64,000 nt of DNA from a virus, in the IMG/VR virus record IMGVR_UViG_3300030104_002647, positions 1 through 64,000 of that record. One strand, given 5' to 3'. Under the pieces are notes generated by a model that made no database searches, was not told where the DNA came from, and saw only the letters and a program-made list of their open reading frames with translations. Shown here piece after piece: positions 50,675 to 61,415 of the stretch (position 1 is the stretch's first letter; the number at the start of each line of letters is the position of its first letter). Both the position numbers and the translations under genes were made by a program.

Positions 50675-53600
50675 ATGAACGAAAAAGCATTTAAGCAGTT
50701 ATACGAGGAGTTCGTAAACACCGGATATAAAGGTGATAGGCAAGAGTTCATGGAGCTTCTATCCACAAACACCGATGCATTCATGCAAGGTTTCAATGCT
50801 TTTACCTCAACAGGTTATAATGGCGATGAAGATGCATTCGCTGAATTGATAGGGGTTACATCTCCTCTAAAAAAAAAAGACGAACCTCAAGAGAGTGGCG
50901 ATTCTCCTTTGGAAGATGGTCAATTACCATCAGATACTCCTCCTGAAACAACTGCAATTAATGAAAGAAACATTCCTCAAATGCTTGAGAGAGTGGAAAC
51001 CACAGTTAATGGTCAACCATTATGGGAAGTAGTTGGTGCTAGGTCTGCTGATGAATTGATAGAAGCCATAAATGTTAATGTTGATTACGAGAAAAGAGTT
51101 CAAGAAGCTAATACAAGTGAGGTTGCAGATGACGCAGATAAGTTAGCTGAGTTCATAAAAAACTTTCCTGCACCAACCGAAAGACAACTAGACCTTTATC
51201 AAGAATATTCAGGAGGTAACTTCGATGAAATCTTATATAACTTTGATGAAGAAAAAGGAACAGGTAGTGCGATTCCTGTAGACTTACCTGAAGTTGCTCT
51301 CGAAAAAGAAGCAAAGAAAAGAGCGAAAAAAGAAGTTATAGATACCAAGGATGTGCTGCTTGAAGATATAATAGGTGAAAGTGAACAGTCACCACAAGAT
51401 GTTAAAGATAAAGTTGACAACCTAGATAAAGAAGCAAGAGCTAAAGTTACTGAACAATTAGGTGCTGATTTAAGTAATGCTTCATATTATAATGAAGATG
51501 GTACTGTTAATTTAGATAAAGTAAATTTTGAAAGACAAGTTGAAATTGCTAAAGAAGAAATAAACCCTGACTTTGATGAGTTTGAAGAAGGCGTTACTGC
51601 AAGGCAAAGAGAATTAAGAAACCAAAGATATAAAGCTAGTAAAACCTTACAAGCTGAGTTTGACAAAGTTGTATCAAGAGATGATTTAAGCGTTGAAGAT
51701 TTAACATTATTAAACAATATGTTAAATGAAGACCTTCCATTTATTACAGGTGAACTGATAAATAATGATGACAATGAACAAACCATAGATTTTTTAAATG
51801 AAAAGTTTGGAAAATATAATTTAGTTTTTACTCCAACATCCTTCGGTGGCATGAGAGTTACTAGAGCAGACGGTAAAGCTGATATAGCTATTGATATAGA
51901 CCCTAATATAGGGTCTACCGTAAAATTGAAACAAGCATTGACTAATTTTATTGGATTAAATGCTGATGTTCCTAATGTTGAGCTAATGGATGTTGAAGGT
52001 TACCAACAAAAAGCTAAAAGAGCTCAGGACATGAGAAGAGGAGCTAAAAATGGCATTGATGGATATGAAATGGTAATGAATGAAAAAGATGGTGAGTTCT
52101 TGGTATACCCTACATTGTTTCCAAAAAACTATGATGACCAATCTAGCTTTCCAAGTTCATGGGAAAAACTTGACAATGACGATGCATATATATTTGCGTT
52201 ACAACAAAACGAAGTGTTTAAATTTAAATCTCAAAAAGATGCAGAAAAATTTATGTTGGATTTTCAGGGAGTGTCAACTGTTGACGGTGAAGCTGACGCA
52301 TTCTACAGAGATAGAGGTTTAGATTATACAGCAGTCAAAGCTGCTATGGATGAGTATGAGCAAGTGCGTGATGAGATTATATTTATTGAAGAATTATATT
52401 TTAATACTGTACAAGAATATCAAGGTCCGGGAGTTGGACCTATGGGATTGTTTAAACAGGGTAGTTTTTTACCTGAAAATTTAAGAGACCCAAGTACAGA
52501 AGATGTAGTTACTCCACAAGTTAGAGAGTTAAAAGATTTATCACTTGCTGACCAAAAAAGATTCGGTCACCTTTTTGTTAATGGTTTACCTGTAGGAGAA
52601 CTACAAAACCGTCTTCCTGAATTATACAGGCGAAGAGATATATTATTTGAAGCTAACTTTAGTGATGATATTACTAGAGCTCGAGAAGACTTTGATGTTT
52701 ACTTGAGAAAACAATATGATGAAAGAAGTAAGAAAAGTTTGGACAACAACAACAAAGTAAAAGAAGCATATGAAAATCTTGAAAAAGAATCTTTGTTAGA
52801 GTTTCAGGTTAAGTTAGAAGATTTACCTGAGTATGTTCGTGGTAATTTAGATAAGCTAGAACCTTTTCAGGTTAACATGGCAAGTAAAATATATGGAGAT
52901 TATTTAATGTTGCAGAATGAACAACAAGTATTAAGAGTTGAATATGATATAGCTTCTAATTATTTCAATGCAATGGAAAATAAAAATGTAAAAGGCGAGT
53001 ATATAGATAATCATTTTGGTTTCGTTAATGAGTTTCGGAAAGGATTAGAACAAGGTAATGCATTAAATGCTATTCTTCAATATGCAATGGGTATTGATAT
53101 GTTTGATTATTTTTCAGATACTGTTGACCCTGATGACTCTATGTCAGTAGCACTAGCTATTGTATCAAGTGCAAAAGCTAAAGCAGAAATGGGTGACAGT
53201 AGAACTATGTTAGCATGGAATGATTCAAAAACTGCTCAAGAATCTTGGGAGGTTTTTTTAGATAATCCTTTTGAATGGGCTACACAATTATCAGCAAACA
53301 GCGTTGGACAAATGTTAGAGTTTGGCTCACAAATTATACCTGCTGCAGGAGCAACAGGATTTGGAGTAGGTGCTCTTACAGGACCGGGAGGAGCTTTGAC
53401 AGGAGCAGGTTATGGTTTAAGAACAGGTTATGCAGCAACAGGGTATGCTGTTGAATATACTAATTCAATTTTTGAAGCAATAAGTGAAGCAGGTTATGAT
53501 ATACACAATCCTTATTCTGTAGAGTTAGCTCTTCAAGATGAAGCCATGTGGGAAGCAGCTGCAGCTAGAGGTAATCAACGAGGTATACCAATTGCTGTTG

Positions 53601-56600
53601 TAAACTATTTTACTGCCGGTCTTGCAGGTAAATTAATAAATAAAACAGGACCTGTAATATCTTTGAAGTCAGGTTTGGTTAAAACAGGTGCTATTGGTGC
53701 AGAGATAGGTATTCAAACTACAGGTGAAGCATTGAGTGAAGTTGCAGGTCAAGGAAGTGAATTACTTTTAGGTGAAGACTTAGGTGGTGTAAATTTAGAA
53801 ACCAATGAGCCATACATTATACGTTCACGAAAAAGTTTTGATGGAAAAGAAATTGCAGCTGAAGCAGGTGGTTCGTTAGGTAGTGGTAGTTCTGTTACCA
53901 ACTATATGGTTAATACATATATGATATCTAGAAACAAACAGTTTGATACTTTCATTCAAAACCTAACCAACCCTGAATTTTTATCTAATTATAATTATGC
54001 TACTGAAGAGCAGATTATGGATTATGTAAATAAAGCTGTAAAAAATAAAAAACTAACTGAAAAGGAAGCACAAAATATAAAAAAGAATTTAGGATTAAAA
54101 AGAGATGCACAAAATGCCGCAGGTGAAGGTGCACCTAAAAATGTTATTTCTAGATTGATGCAGTTAATAAATGCACAAGAATTATTATCAAGTGATAGAA
54201 ATAGAAAACAAATATATAATAAAAAGCTACAAGAGATTGCTGATGAAATTAGCACACTTGTTACCACACATAAATTATCTGATAATCCTACCAACATTAC
54301 TGAAGGTTTAGTAGGATTGGATGTAGGAAGAATCAAAAGATTTAACAGAGCTAGAAACCAATTTCAAATAGGTAGCTTTGTAACAACAGACTATGAAAAA
54401 TTTAAAAAGAAACTGAATAGAGTTACAGACCCTGATGCATTATTTGCTATACAGGTCTATGACGATATGAACCTAAGTGAAGAAGCAAGTAACTTAGTGG
54501 CAGAAAAAATTAATGAGCTTAAGAAAAAACGAGCAGCTCAAATGGGGATTGAGTTAGACCCCTCTGAACTTCTAACCGTAACTACAGATATTAAAGAAGA
54601 TGCCGGTACGCAGCAAACGACAGATGAGGTGGTTGGCAGCCAACAGGAAGGACCTGTTGAAAAAGTGGACGAGAGAGTATCCCGTCAACCTAAAAAAACT
54701 ACCCGAGAAAGTCAAGAAAAAAATGAGATAACTAAACCCGAAGAAATAGAGGTTGGTTCAAATCCTATAACATTTACAAAGTCTACAAAAACTAGAGGTC
54801 AAACCTTTACTGAAGAGGTAGAAGATTTAACTGAAGAAAACAACGAACAAACTACAGGTGTAAAAAAAGTTACTTTCTCTTCTGAAATAGAAAACAAAAA
54901 ATCAGGAAGAAAAATAAAGAAAAAATCATCCTCTGTTCCTATACAAGAAACTAGATTTAAAAACTTTGAAGAATCTATACGAGAAGAACTTAGAGACAGA
55001 GAGATTATAGATGATAGTGTTGAAACAGAAATAGAAATTGAAGAAGTTACACTTGTACCTGAAACAACAGAGTCCAATGCAGCGGGGAATACTATATTTA
55101 CAGTAAAAGTAAAAGCCAAAGGTGCTCCCGGTATTACTGCTGTTAGTATTGATGGTATCATTGCTGAAGAATCTGTTGACCAAGTAACAGAGCAGATAGA
55201 TGAAGAAGCTATAGAAGGGTTTGAAGCATCGTTAGAAGAAGACAGTAAAGTAGACTTTAGAGCAGAAGAGGAACAAAGCGATAATTATTTTGAAAGACTA
55301 TCTAAAGATGAGCAGGAGAATGTAAACAAGTTAGTTGATTTTGCTAACAAATCTTTTCCGGGTACAATGATTAATGTAGACTCTGAAACCTTTCAAAATG
55401 TATTAAATGAACCCGGCACACAAAAGTATTTAAAAGGTAATGAAGTTGTATATGGTATTACTAAGGACGGTGATATATATATAAACCCTGATGTGCATAA
55501 AAATCAAAGCTCTCTCTTCAATACAGCAATTCACGAGATGGGTCACATATGGATTGATTACTTAAAAACCACACCACAGGGGGTTAAGATATATAACAGA
55601 GGTAAAGAGCTTGTAAGTAAAACAGAGGAGTATAAAAAACAATTAAAAAGATTTAATGGTGATGAGCAAAAAGCTATAGATGAAACAATGGCTGTACTTA
55701 TTGGTAACAAAGGTGAGTCGATTGTAAATAAAACTCTGCAACAAAAATTCAAAGATTGGTTAAAAGGTATGTGGGCATACATAAAGAAAACATTCAAGAT
55801 GTCCAAAGATTTAACTGAGCAAGAAATACAGGATTTAAACTTAGATGGTTTCTTAAATACAGCAATAGCTGATATATTTAGTGGTGAGCCAATAGAACTT
55901 ACCGATGTGCAAAAGAAGCAACTTAAGAATCCTGATGTATTATTTAAAAAAGATTTATCAATTGAAGAAATAATATATAGAGGTAGACAACAAGGACTAG
56001 CTGAAATAAACATTCAGGAAGTTTTAAGAAGAAGACATGGTTTAAGTAAAAAAGAAGCTGTAGCTGCGATGCAAGAAGAAAGAGCAGCTGTACCTAGAGC
56101 TTTCGGTAATGTTGAAGGGGGGATTAATGTTGGTAGACAAATCCTTGCAGAAGTACAAGAAACAGAAAATAAAAGAAAAACAAAAGAAAAACGAGAAGGT
56201 AAAATTGTAACGACAAAAGACGAAAGAGCTCAACGTATACAAGAGTTAAAAGATAATCCTACATTCAAAAAACTTTCTGAACTAGACCAACAAAGATTGA
56301 TAGTAGCTTATGATAAAGAGTTTGGTAGTGTAGCAGGTGTAGAAACTCAGCGTGAGATTCAGTCTATACTTAATGAATTAAAAGGTAGAAAAAAACAGGA
56401 TAAGCTATCACAAGGTATACGAAACAGGTTAACTAATATTATTAAAGGTTTGATACCTAGGTCTGATAATATCACAAAGCAGACATTGACAAGTTTAAAC
56501 AAAAGAGTAGCTGAGGTTAGCCAAGAAAACTTTGATGCTGTTGTACAGGAGGTGCAAGATATAGCTAAAACTGTAGAGCAAAAAGATATACAGCAACAAC

Positions 56601-59482
56601 GTAAAAAAATTCAAGATTACGTTGATAAGAAAAAGAAAACTAGAAAAGGCACAACAAAAAAACCTGAAGCCGGTACTATAGAGTATAGAGGTATTACATA
56701 TTTTTCAGCTGTCGATAAAATAATTAACATGACTCCTGACGAGTTAGCTGCAAAGCAAGAAGAACTAGATGCAAAAGAAGCTCAGATAGATGCAGCGTTG
56801 AAGAAAGAAGCTGAGGGAATTGATTTAACTTTAGATGAAGCTATTCTTCTAGGTGAGGTTGAAGCAGTTGCTCGTTTCGGTAATATTGAGCAGATGAATG
56901 TTTCAGAACTTCAAGAAGTTTTAAAAGCATTGCGAGAGGATAGTAAAGAGTCTACAGAAAGATTATTCCAAAGAAGACAAAAGAGAAGAGAAGAAGCTGA
57001 AAAATTAAATGAACAAGCTGATTCAGATATTCAAAGCAATAACCCATCTTTATTTAATGAAGATGGTTCTGTTAAAACCAATCAAGAGTTTGAAAATGAG
57101 CGTATGAACTTTCTTTCTTCTTTGAAGAAAAGAGGTGTAATGAAAACCATAACTAAAGGTTTTGAATCTGTAATGAAGGGTTATGTAGATTTATTTGGTT
57201 CTAAAAATCCATTTAGAGGTATAAGACAAATGGTAGATGCTACAGTTAGTAACTCAAGAACTATATTTAACATGCTTGATGGTGTGTATGGAACTAAATT
57301 TTTTGAAAAACAGTTTCATCAGCGTTTAGCAAGAGCCAACTTTAATAGAGAACAAGGTGAAAGAAGAGTTAAAACTATACTAGATAACATAGCAAAAAAA
57401 GCAGGTATAAAAGAAGGTAGAGAAATAGGTATACCTAGATTATTTCAAACTAAAGGACCTTTAGAAATTAAAAACACAAAGGGTAAACTCATTAGTTATA
57501 GTCCACAAATGTTGATGTATCAATATGCAATGAGTTTAAATGAAGACACAAGAAAGAGAATAGCTGAACAAGGAATTACTGATGAGGTAATTGAACAAAT
57601 AAAAACCCACCTTGGTCCTGAAGCTATTGCATATGTTGATGGTGTGGTTGAATATTTATCGGATACTTACTTTGATGAAGTAAACGAAGTTTACATTAGA
57701 AACAATGATGTTAGTTTAGGAAAAATAGATAATTACTTTCCGGTAAGAATTGACACAACAGAGTCTGTTCAAAAAGCTGATATGGTATCTACTAAATCAC
57801 CTTTTATGGATGGCTTTAGAGCTGCATCACCTAAATCATTGAGAGCAAGGGGTAAAACAGGGGTTATAGCTTTAAACACTTTGTTTGATAGCACATTGGA
57901 TACTCATGTCGAATCTAACGAAAGATACAAAGCATATGCAGATGATGTTAAAACATTCAACAAAATGTTAGAGTTTGACTCAGTAAAACTTTTATTACGA
58001 GCTACAGGAACAGAAGGGATTGTAAATGAAACTTTAAATTATGCTGTTAACGGTGCGGTTGCATTTAAAAACAATTCATTGAAAGACCAATTTATAAATA
58101 ATTTGTTAGGTAGTTTTGTTGCTTATATATTAAATAATAAGTTATGGCAGATACCAAAACAAGCAAGTTCCTTGGTTATGGGTTTTACAAACATGGATGT
58201 AAAGGGTGGCAAATTAGGTGCACTAGGTAGAGCTAGAGCTAAAGGTGGAATTAAAGGTGCTCTAGCACAAGTTCCTGCTACAATGGTTGATGCAACGGTA
58301 TTTGTAAGTAGATATTTACAATTACTTTTAGCTAGTTTACTTGGAAAAGAAGGCGGACTTAAAACAGCAAGAAGAATATCAGCAGGTTTTGAAAACAGAC
58401 TACAAGACGCATTAAAAGGTAGAAACTTAACGCAGCTATCATCAGGACAGGAAATGGGTTCTAATATTACAGTTGATGTTGGAGAAGGTGTAATGAATTT
58501 TATTTTTAAAATACCGGGTGTTAAAGGCAATATAAACATGACACCTAAACAAGTATCAGAAAGAATTTCTTCTATTATGGGTGCGGGTACGAGTATTGGA
58601 GATTTACTTGGTGTGTTAGGATATTTAGCGGTCTATAATCAAGACATTGCAAACGGTATGACAGAAACAGAAGCTGCATTGAGATTTGTTGAATACAATT
58701 TAACTCAGCAGTCTCGAAGAGATATGGATAAAGGAGGTTTACAAAGGGAAGCCGGTTTACTTAAATTATTTACTACGTTTGGAAGCACAATGTTACTTCA
58801 GCTAAATGATACTGCATATAGAGGTAGAAACATATCTAGAGCAATACAAAGGCAGATAGCGGCTCTCAAAGAAGGTAATATTAAAAAAGCAATTGATGAA
58901 GCTCCTACTAAAGAGGACGTAAGAGGATTTACTTTATCAGGTGCACTTGCTAACATGGCTTTCATTGCAGTTGCCAACCTGATGATATTGTTCAGGGGTG
59001 ATGACAAAGAAAAAGAAAAAGCACTACAAGAAATAAAACTACAAAGATTTGGTGTAACACAAATGGCAGAACTACCAATCTTCGGAACATACTTTGTTGA
59101 TTTAGCATACTATTTGGACACAGGAAAACAGCGTCCTCCTTTTAAAAGAAGCTCACAAGTTGACCCGATTGCAAGAATAGGTAGAGAAGTTTCAAAAGAC
59201 TTTGGTGAAGGAAACTATGGTAAAGTTGCGGAAACCGTATTAGAATTTATGATAATAAAAGCTCAAGTTGACCCAATAGAAGCTAGTTATGACCTCATCA
59301 TGGGTGAAGGTGATATGGAGCAAAATATATATGAAATACTTGGTATTCCGAAAACACAAAGACCCGGTGATGGTAAAAGCGGTGGTTTAAATAAAACCGA
59401 AATGTTAAAATGGGCAAAAGAAAACAATCCTGATTTATATAAACAGCTTCTTGAAATTAGAAAATTAAAATCTAAAAATTAA
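50675..59482 (+). CDS. Giant internal virion protein with zinc metallopeptidase
   Basis: 2935 residues. Two N-terminal repeats of the form F..xxFVxTGYKGDRQEFMELL (about residues 8-30 and 37-58). A hydrophobic Gly/Ala-rich stretch lies near 890-930 (GVGALTGPGGALTGAGYGL). A zincin motif HEMGH is at 1620-1624, with a likely third ligand in DETMAVLIGN about 50 residues on. Large coiled regions follow, then a hydrophobic segment near 2750-2770 (LANMAFIAVANLMILF). Such polyvalent proteins are ejected with the genome; the peptidase may act on the cell wall or on the protein itself. No DxDGD polymerase motif was seen. Confidence 0.75.
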   Translation: MNEKAFKQLYEEFVNTGYKGDRQEFMELLSTNTDAFMQGFNAFTSTGYNGDEDAFAELIGVTSPLKKKDEPQESGDSPLEDGQLPSDTPPETTAINERNIPQMLERVETTVNGQPLWEVVGARSADELIEAINVNVDYEKRVQEANTSEVADDADKLAEFIKNFPAPTERQLDLYQEYSGGNFDEILYNFDEEKGTGSAIPVDLPEVALEKEAKKRAKKEVIDTKDVLLEDIIGESEQSPQDVKDKVDNLDKEARAKVTEQLGADLSNASYYNEDGTVNLDKVNFERQVEIAKEEINPDFDEFEEGVTARQRELRNQRYKASKTLQAEFDKVVSRDDLSVEDLTLLNNMLNEDLPFITGELINNDDNEQTIDFLNEKFGKYNLVFTPTSFGGMRVTRADGKADIAIDIDPNIGSTVKLKQALTNFIGLNADVPNVELMDVEGYQQKAKRAQDMRRGAKNGIDGYEMVMNEKDGEFLVYPTLFPKNYDDQSSFPSSWEKLDNDDAYIFALQQNEVFKFKSQKDAEKFMLDFQGVSTVDGEADAFYRDRGLDYTAVKAAMDEYEQVRDEIIFIEELYFNTVQEYQGPGVGPMGLFKQGSFLPENLRDPSTEDVVTPQVRELKDLSLADQKRFGHLFVNGLPVGELQNRLPELYRRRDILFEANFSDDITRAREDFDVYLRKQYDERSKKSLDNNNKVKEAYENLEKESLLEFQVKLEDLPEYVRGNLDKLEPFQVNMASKIYGDYLMLQNEQQVLRVEYDIASNYFNAMENKNVKGEYIDNHFGFVNEFRKGLEQGNALNAILQYAMGIDMFDYFSDTVDPDDSMSVALAIVSSAKAKAEMGDSRTMLAWNDSKTAQESWEVFLDNPFEWATQLSANSVGQMLEFGSQIIPAAGATGFGVGALTGPGGALTGAGYGLRTGYAATGYAVEYTNSIFEAISEAGYDIHNPYSVELALQDEAMWEAAAARGNQRGIPIAVVNYFTAGLAGKLINKTGPVISLKSGLVKTGAIGAEIGIQTTGEALSEVAGQGSELLLGEDLGGVNLETNEPYIIRSRKSFDGKEIAAEAGGSLGSGSSVTNYMVNTYMISRNKQFDTFIQNLTNPEFLSNYNYATEEQIMDYVNKAVKNKKLTEKEAQNIKKNLGLKRDAQNAAGEGAPKNVISRLMQLINAQELLSSDRNRKQIYNKKLQEIADEISTLVTTHKLSDNPTNITEGLVGLDVGRIKRFNRARNQFQIGSFVTTDYEKFKKKLNRVTDPDALFAIQVYDDMNLSEEASNLVAEKINELKKKRAAQMGIELDPSELLTVTTDIKEDAGTQQTTDEVVGSQQEGPVEKVDERVSRQPKKTTRESQEKNEITKPEEIEVGSNPITFTKSTKTRGQTFTEEVEDLTEENNEQTTGVKKVTFSSEIENKKSGRKIKKKSSSVPIQETRFKNFEESIREELRDREIIDDSVETEIEIEEVTLVPETTESNAAGNTIFTVKVKAKGAPGITAVSIDGIIAEESVDQVTEQIDEEAIEGFEASLEEDSKVDFRAEEEQSDNYFERLSKDEQENVNKLVDFANKSFPGTMINVDSETFQNVLNEPGTQKYLKGNEVVYGITKDGDIYINPDVHKNQSSLFNTAIHEMGHIWIDYLKTTPQGVKIYNRGKELVSKTEEYKKQLKRFNGDEQKAIDETMAVLIGNKGESIVNKTLQQKFKDWLKGMWAYIKKTFKMSKDLTEQEIQDLNLDGFLNTAIADIFSGEPIELTDVQKKQLKNPDVLFKKDLSIEEIIYRGRQQGLAEINIQEVLRRRHGLSKKEAVAAMQEERAAVPRAFGNVEGGINVGRQILAEVQETENKRKTKEKREGKIVTTKDERAQRIQELKDNPTFKKLSELDQQRLIVAYDKEFGSVAGVETQREIQSILNELKGRKKQDKLSQGIRNRLTNIIKGLIPRSDNITKQTLTSLNKRVAEVSQENFDAVVQEVQDIAKTVEQKDIQQQRKKIQDYVDKKKKTRKGTTKKPEAGTIEYRGITYFSAVDKIINMTPDELAAKQEELDAKEAQIDAALKKEAEGIDLTLDEAILLGEVEAVARFGNIEQMNVSELQEVLKALREDSKESTERLFQRRQKRREEAEKLNEQADSDIQSNNPSLFNEDGSVKTNQEFENERMNFLSSLKKRGVMKTITKGFESVMKGYVDLFGSKNPFRGIRQMVDATVSNSRTIFNMLDGVYGTKFFEKQFHQRLARANFNREQGERRVKTILDNIAKKAGIKEGREIGIPRLFQTKGPLEIKNTKGKLISYSPQMLMYQYAMSLNEDTRKRIAEQGITDEVIEQIKTHLGPEAIAYVDGVVEYLSDTYFDEVNEVYIRNNDVSLGKIDNYFPVRIDTTESVQKADMVSTKSPFMDGFRAASPKSLRARGKTGVIALNTLFDSTLDTHVESNERYKAYADDVKTFNKMLEFDSVKLLLRATGTEGIVNETLNYAVNGAVAFKNNSLKDQFINNLLGSFVAYILNNKLWQIPKQASSLVMGFTNMDVKGGKLGALGRARAKGGIKGALAQVPATMVDATVFVSRYLQLLLASLLGKEGGLKTARRISAGFENRLQDALKGRNLTQLSSGQEMGSNITVDVGEGVMNFIFKIPGVKGNINMTPKQVSERISSIMGAGTSIGDLLGVLGYLAVYNQDIANGMTETEAALRFVEYNLTQQSRRDMDKGGLQREAGLLKLFTTFGSTMLLQLNDTAYRGRNISRAIQRQIAALKEGNIKKAIDEAPTKEDVRGFTLSGALANMAFIAVANLMILFRGDDKEKEKALQEIKLQRFGVTQMAELPIFGTYFVDLAYYLDTGKQRPPFKRSSQVDPIARIGREVSKDFGEGNYGKVAETVLEFMIIKAQVDPIEASYDLIMGEGDMEQNIYEILGIPKTQRPGDGKSGGLNKTEMLKWAKENNPDLYKQLLEIRKLKSKN

Positions 59483-59885
59483 TAGTTTTAAAAGGCGAGT
59501 CCTTTTTATCTAGGTAAACCATCAGCTCTAAATCATTATAAGATTCCGGTCTTGGTTTTCTTCCACCCCAAGTAATATTACCCTTGATATGTTTTACCTT
59601 ACAATAAACGATTCCATCGAGACATGCCCATATCATTACAGGATTTAATCTTTTGTCAGCTAACTTAACTAACTTTCGTGCAGCAACCGGTAGAGGAAAT
59701 GCATCTTTAATCATACGCAGTCTACCCTTGACCTCAGCATATGCTATATGTATTCCCTTTGAATCAAATACTTTGTAGTCAATATCTTCAGGGTCTAGCT
59801 TTTTAAAACTACCATTAAATTTTTCTACGAATGTATTGATTGCCTGTTTCTCTCTCTTTAAATCTTGTTCAGATTCAAACCACAT
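59472..59885 (-). CDS. PD-(D/E)XK nuclease-like protein
   Basis: 138 residues from the ATG at 59885 (a TTG two codons earlier is also possible). The pattern I-D-Y-K-V-F-D-S-K-G-I-H-I-A-Y-A-E-V-K-G-R gives D...E-x-K as in the nuclease superfamily, preceded by a helical head. It would cut DNA or act as a small endonuclease. Convergent with the giant plus-strand gene by 11 bases. Confidence 0.6.
   Translation of the reverse strand: MWFESEQDLKREKQAINTFVEKFNGSFKKLDPEDIDYKVFDSKGIHIAYAEVKGRLRMIKDAFPLPVAARKLVKLADKRLNPVMIWACLDGIVYCKVKHIKGNITWGGRKPRPESYNDLELMVYLDKKDSPFKTINF
59490..59508 (+). terminator. Weak hairpin at the convergent junction
   Basis: AAAAGG/CCTTTT with a 5-base loop CGAGT and T-rich flank, inside the end of the nuclease gene; may serve as terminator for the long plus operon. 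Only 6 bp and A/T-rich. Confidence 0.35.
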
Positions 59886-59892
59886 ATTCAAT

Positions 59893-60651
59893 TTATAAAT
59901 CCATTAAACAATTTATTGCGGTGTGTCCACCTAAAACTACACCACACCCTATGGCTTGTTTCTTAAAATTTTTTGCGTATGCTGCCGCATATGTTTTAGC
60001 ATCTATTCCACATCCTACTTGCATTGCAAAAACTCTAAACTTTTTTCCTACAAACCATTGCACATATGCTTCAGTATGGGTGTGTCCACATACACTAGAC
60101 ATCATGTTATTTTTAGCTTTGGTTTTAGCTTGTGAACCCTCGCCATGCTCATACAATACATTATCATATGTTATATTCTCTACCCAATTCCATTTAGGAG
60201 TGCCTAAGACATCGTTATACGACCTTATCCATGCTGAGGGTACTCCCCCTGTCATTGCCTTCCTTGAAGCCATCCTATCGTGGTTTCCTATACATACATC
60301 AGCAACAGGAAAAGATTTGTACCATTTTTTTATTCTTTTAACGGCTAATGTTAACTCGTGTCCTGCTGATAATCCATCAGGGTCTTGCTCATGATATGAG
60401 AATCCATGCGAGTCGAGTATATCTCCAATAAAAATAACATGATTACAATTATATGTAGCATAAATTTGCTCACAAAACTCTAAATAACCGTCTAAACAAA
60501 AGGGTTCATGTAAATCTCCTACGATTAAAATTCTTCTTTCTTTTCTGTTTATGTTTTCAAACGCTATTCGTTTGTTTCCACTTAGGCGTGGACGTATCTC
60601 ATCATAGTGGTTCTTATCACCACTAGGTTCATAAGGACTATTATATTTCAT
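59893..60651 (-). CDS. Calcineurin-like metallophosphoesterase
   Basis: 252 residues. Motifs in order: GDLH (45-48), GDILD (76-80), GNHD (122-125), a His later and GHTH (189-192): the two-metal site of the calcineurin superfamily. Substrates may be nucleotides, DNA ends or phosphoproteins; members related to Mre11/SbcD act on DNA. Overlaps the upstream gene by 11 bases. Starts with ATG in an A/T leader. Confidence 0.85.
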   Translation of the reverse strand: MKYNSPYEPSGDKNHYDEIRPRLSGNKRIAFENINRKERRILIVGDLHEPFCLDGYLEFCEQIYATYNCNHVIFIGDILDSHGFSYHEQDPDGLSAGHELTLAVKRIKKWYKSFPVADVCIGNHDRMASRKAMTGGVPSAWIRSYNDVLGTPKWNWVENITYDNVLYEHGEGSQAKTKAKNNMMSSVCGHTHTEAYVQWFVGKKFRVFAMQVGCGIDAKTYAAAYAKNFKKQAIGCGVVLGGHTAINCLMDL

Positions 60652-60829
60652 CTTCTAAGTTTTCTAGTATAGAACGAAGCATACGAATGTTGTTCACTAC
60701 TTCAACACGAAGTTCAGGGTATTGTTGGTCTACAAAGAGCTCGTAGATGGTGTTGTTGGAGTTGTGAATCTCATTCATCACAAAATTGATGTGCTTGATT
60801 CTTTCGTTTTCAACTCCTCTTATTGGCAT
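60641..60829 (-). CDS. Small helical protein
   Basis: 62 residues, helical, with an acidic tail (RSILENLEDEI) and Asn/His-rich middle. No family recognised. Its end overlaps the phosphoesterase start by 11 bases. Confidence 0.5.
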   Translation of the reverse strand: MPIRGVENERIKHINFVMNEIHNSNNTIYELFVDQQYPELRVEVVNNIRMLRSILENLEDEI

Positions 60830-60848
60830 AATTTTTTATTTGGATAAC

Positions 60849-61415
60849 CTAGTCGTATACTCCATTAAATATTGTATTTAATTTTTTTTCTATTACCTCT
60901 TCAGTATCCGGCTTCGTTCTGTTTCTTATTAAATCAAACAGTCTTTTAAATCTTTTATCTCTGATTTCGGTAGTGTGAATAGTCTCTTGGAGACTCTGTA
61001 TTTCCAAAGATAGCAATTTATTTCTATCTTCCAAAACCAATATATGTCCTTTGAGTTCGTGTGGACGCAAATCATCTATCCTTGGGTCGGCTAATTTATA
61101 GTATCTAAGACAGGTTTGATATTGTGAATCAAGTTCTTTGTCATATTTTAAAATAAAATTTATATTTTTTAAATAATGTAAAACCGAAGCATGACTTTCT
61201 AGATTTAAAAAGGATGCAATGGTGTTAACTTTAGCTCCATCTTCTCTCATCATTTTTGTAAACAACATTCTAGCGTTAACAAAGTTTCTTTGTCTACACT
61301 TGTGCGTTAAATCAATGTTGAAAACTTGGTTAATAATTTTTTTAAATAGGTTGGCTCGTGTAGATTCTCTGTAGTATTGCTTCATTTGATTGTAGTATTT
61401 GATTTTTTGACACAT
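60849..61415 (-). CDS. DnaA domain IV-like / replication-initiator-like protein
   Basis: 188 residues. The pattern RQRNFVNARMLFTKMMREDG, then ASFLNLESHASVLHYLKNIN (about residues 40-85) parallels the DnaA-C helices, including the S-x-V-x-H segment corresponding to D-H-S-T-V-x-H. An N-terminal basic part and a C-terminal coil (LEIQSLQETIHTTEIRDKRF) are extra. An alternative start at 61385 would reduce the overlap with the gene at 61342-61704. Candidate origin binder. Confidence 0.5.
   Translation of the reverse strand: MCQKIKYYNQMKQYYRESTRANLFKKIINQVFNIDLTHKCRQRNFVNARMLFTKMMREDGAKVNTIASFLNLESHASVLHYLKNINFILKYDKELDSQYQTCLRYYKLADPRIDDLRPHELKGHILVLEDRNKLLSLEIQSLQETIHTTEIRDKRFKRLFDLIRNRTKPDTEEVIEKKLNTIFNGVYD

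Noticed and set aside
50675-59482. Virion RNA polymerase as found in crAss-like giant proteins
   Set aside because: No DxDGD-type motif is seen in the 2935-residue sequence; only a zincin site is recognised.
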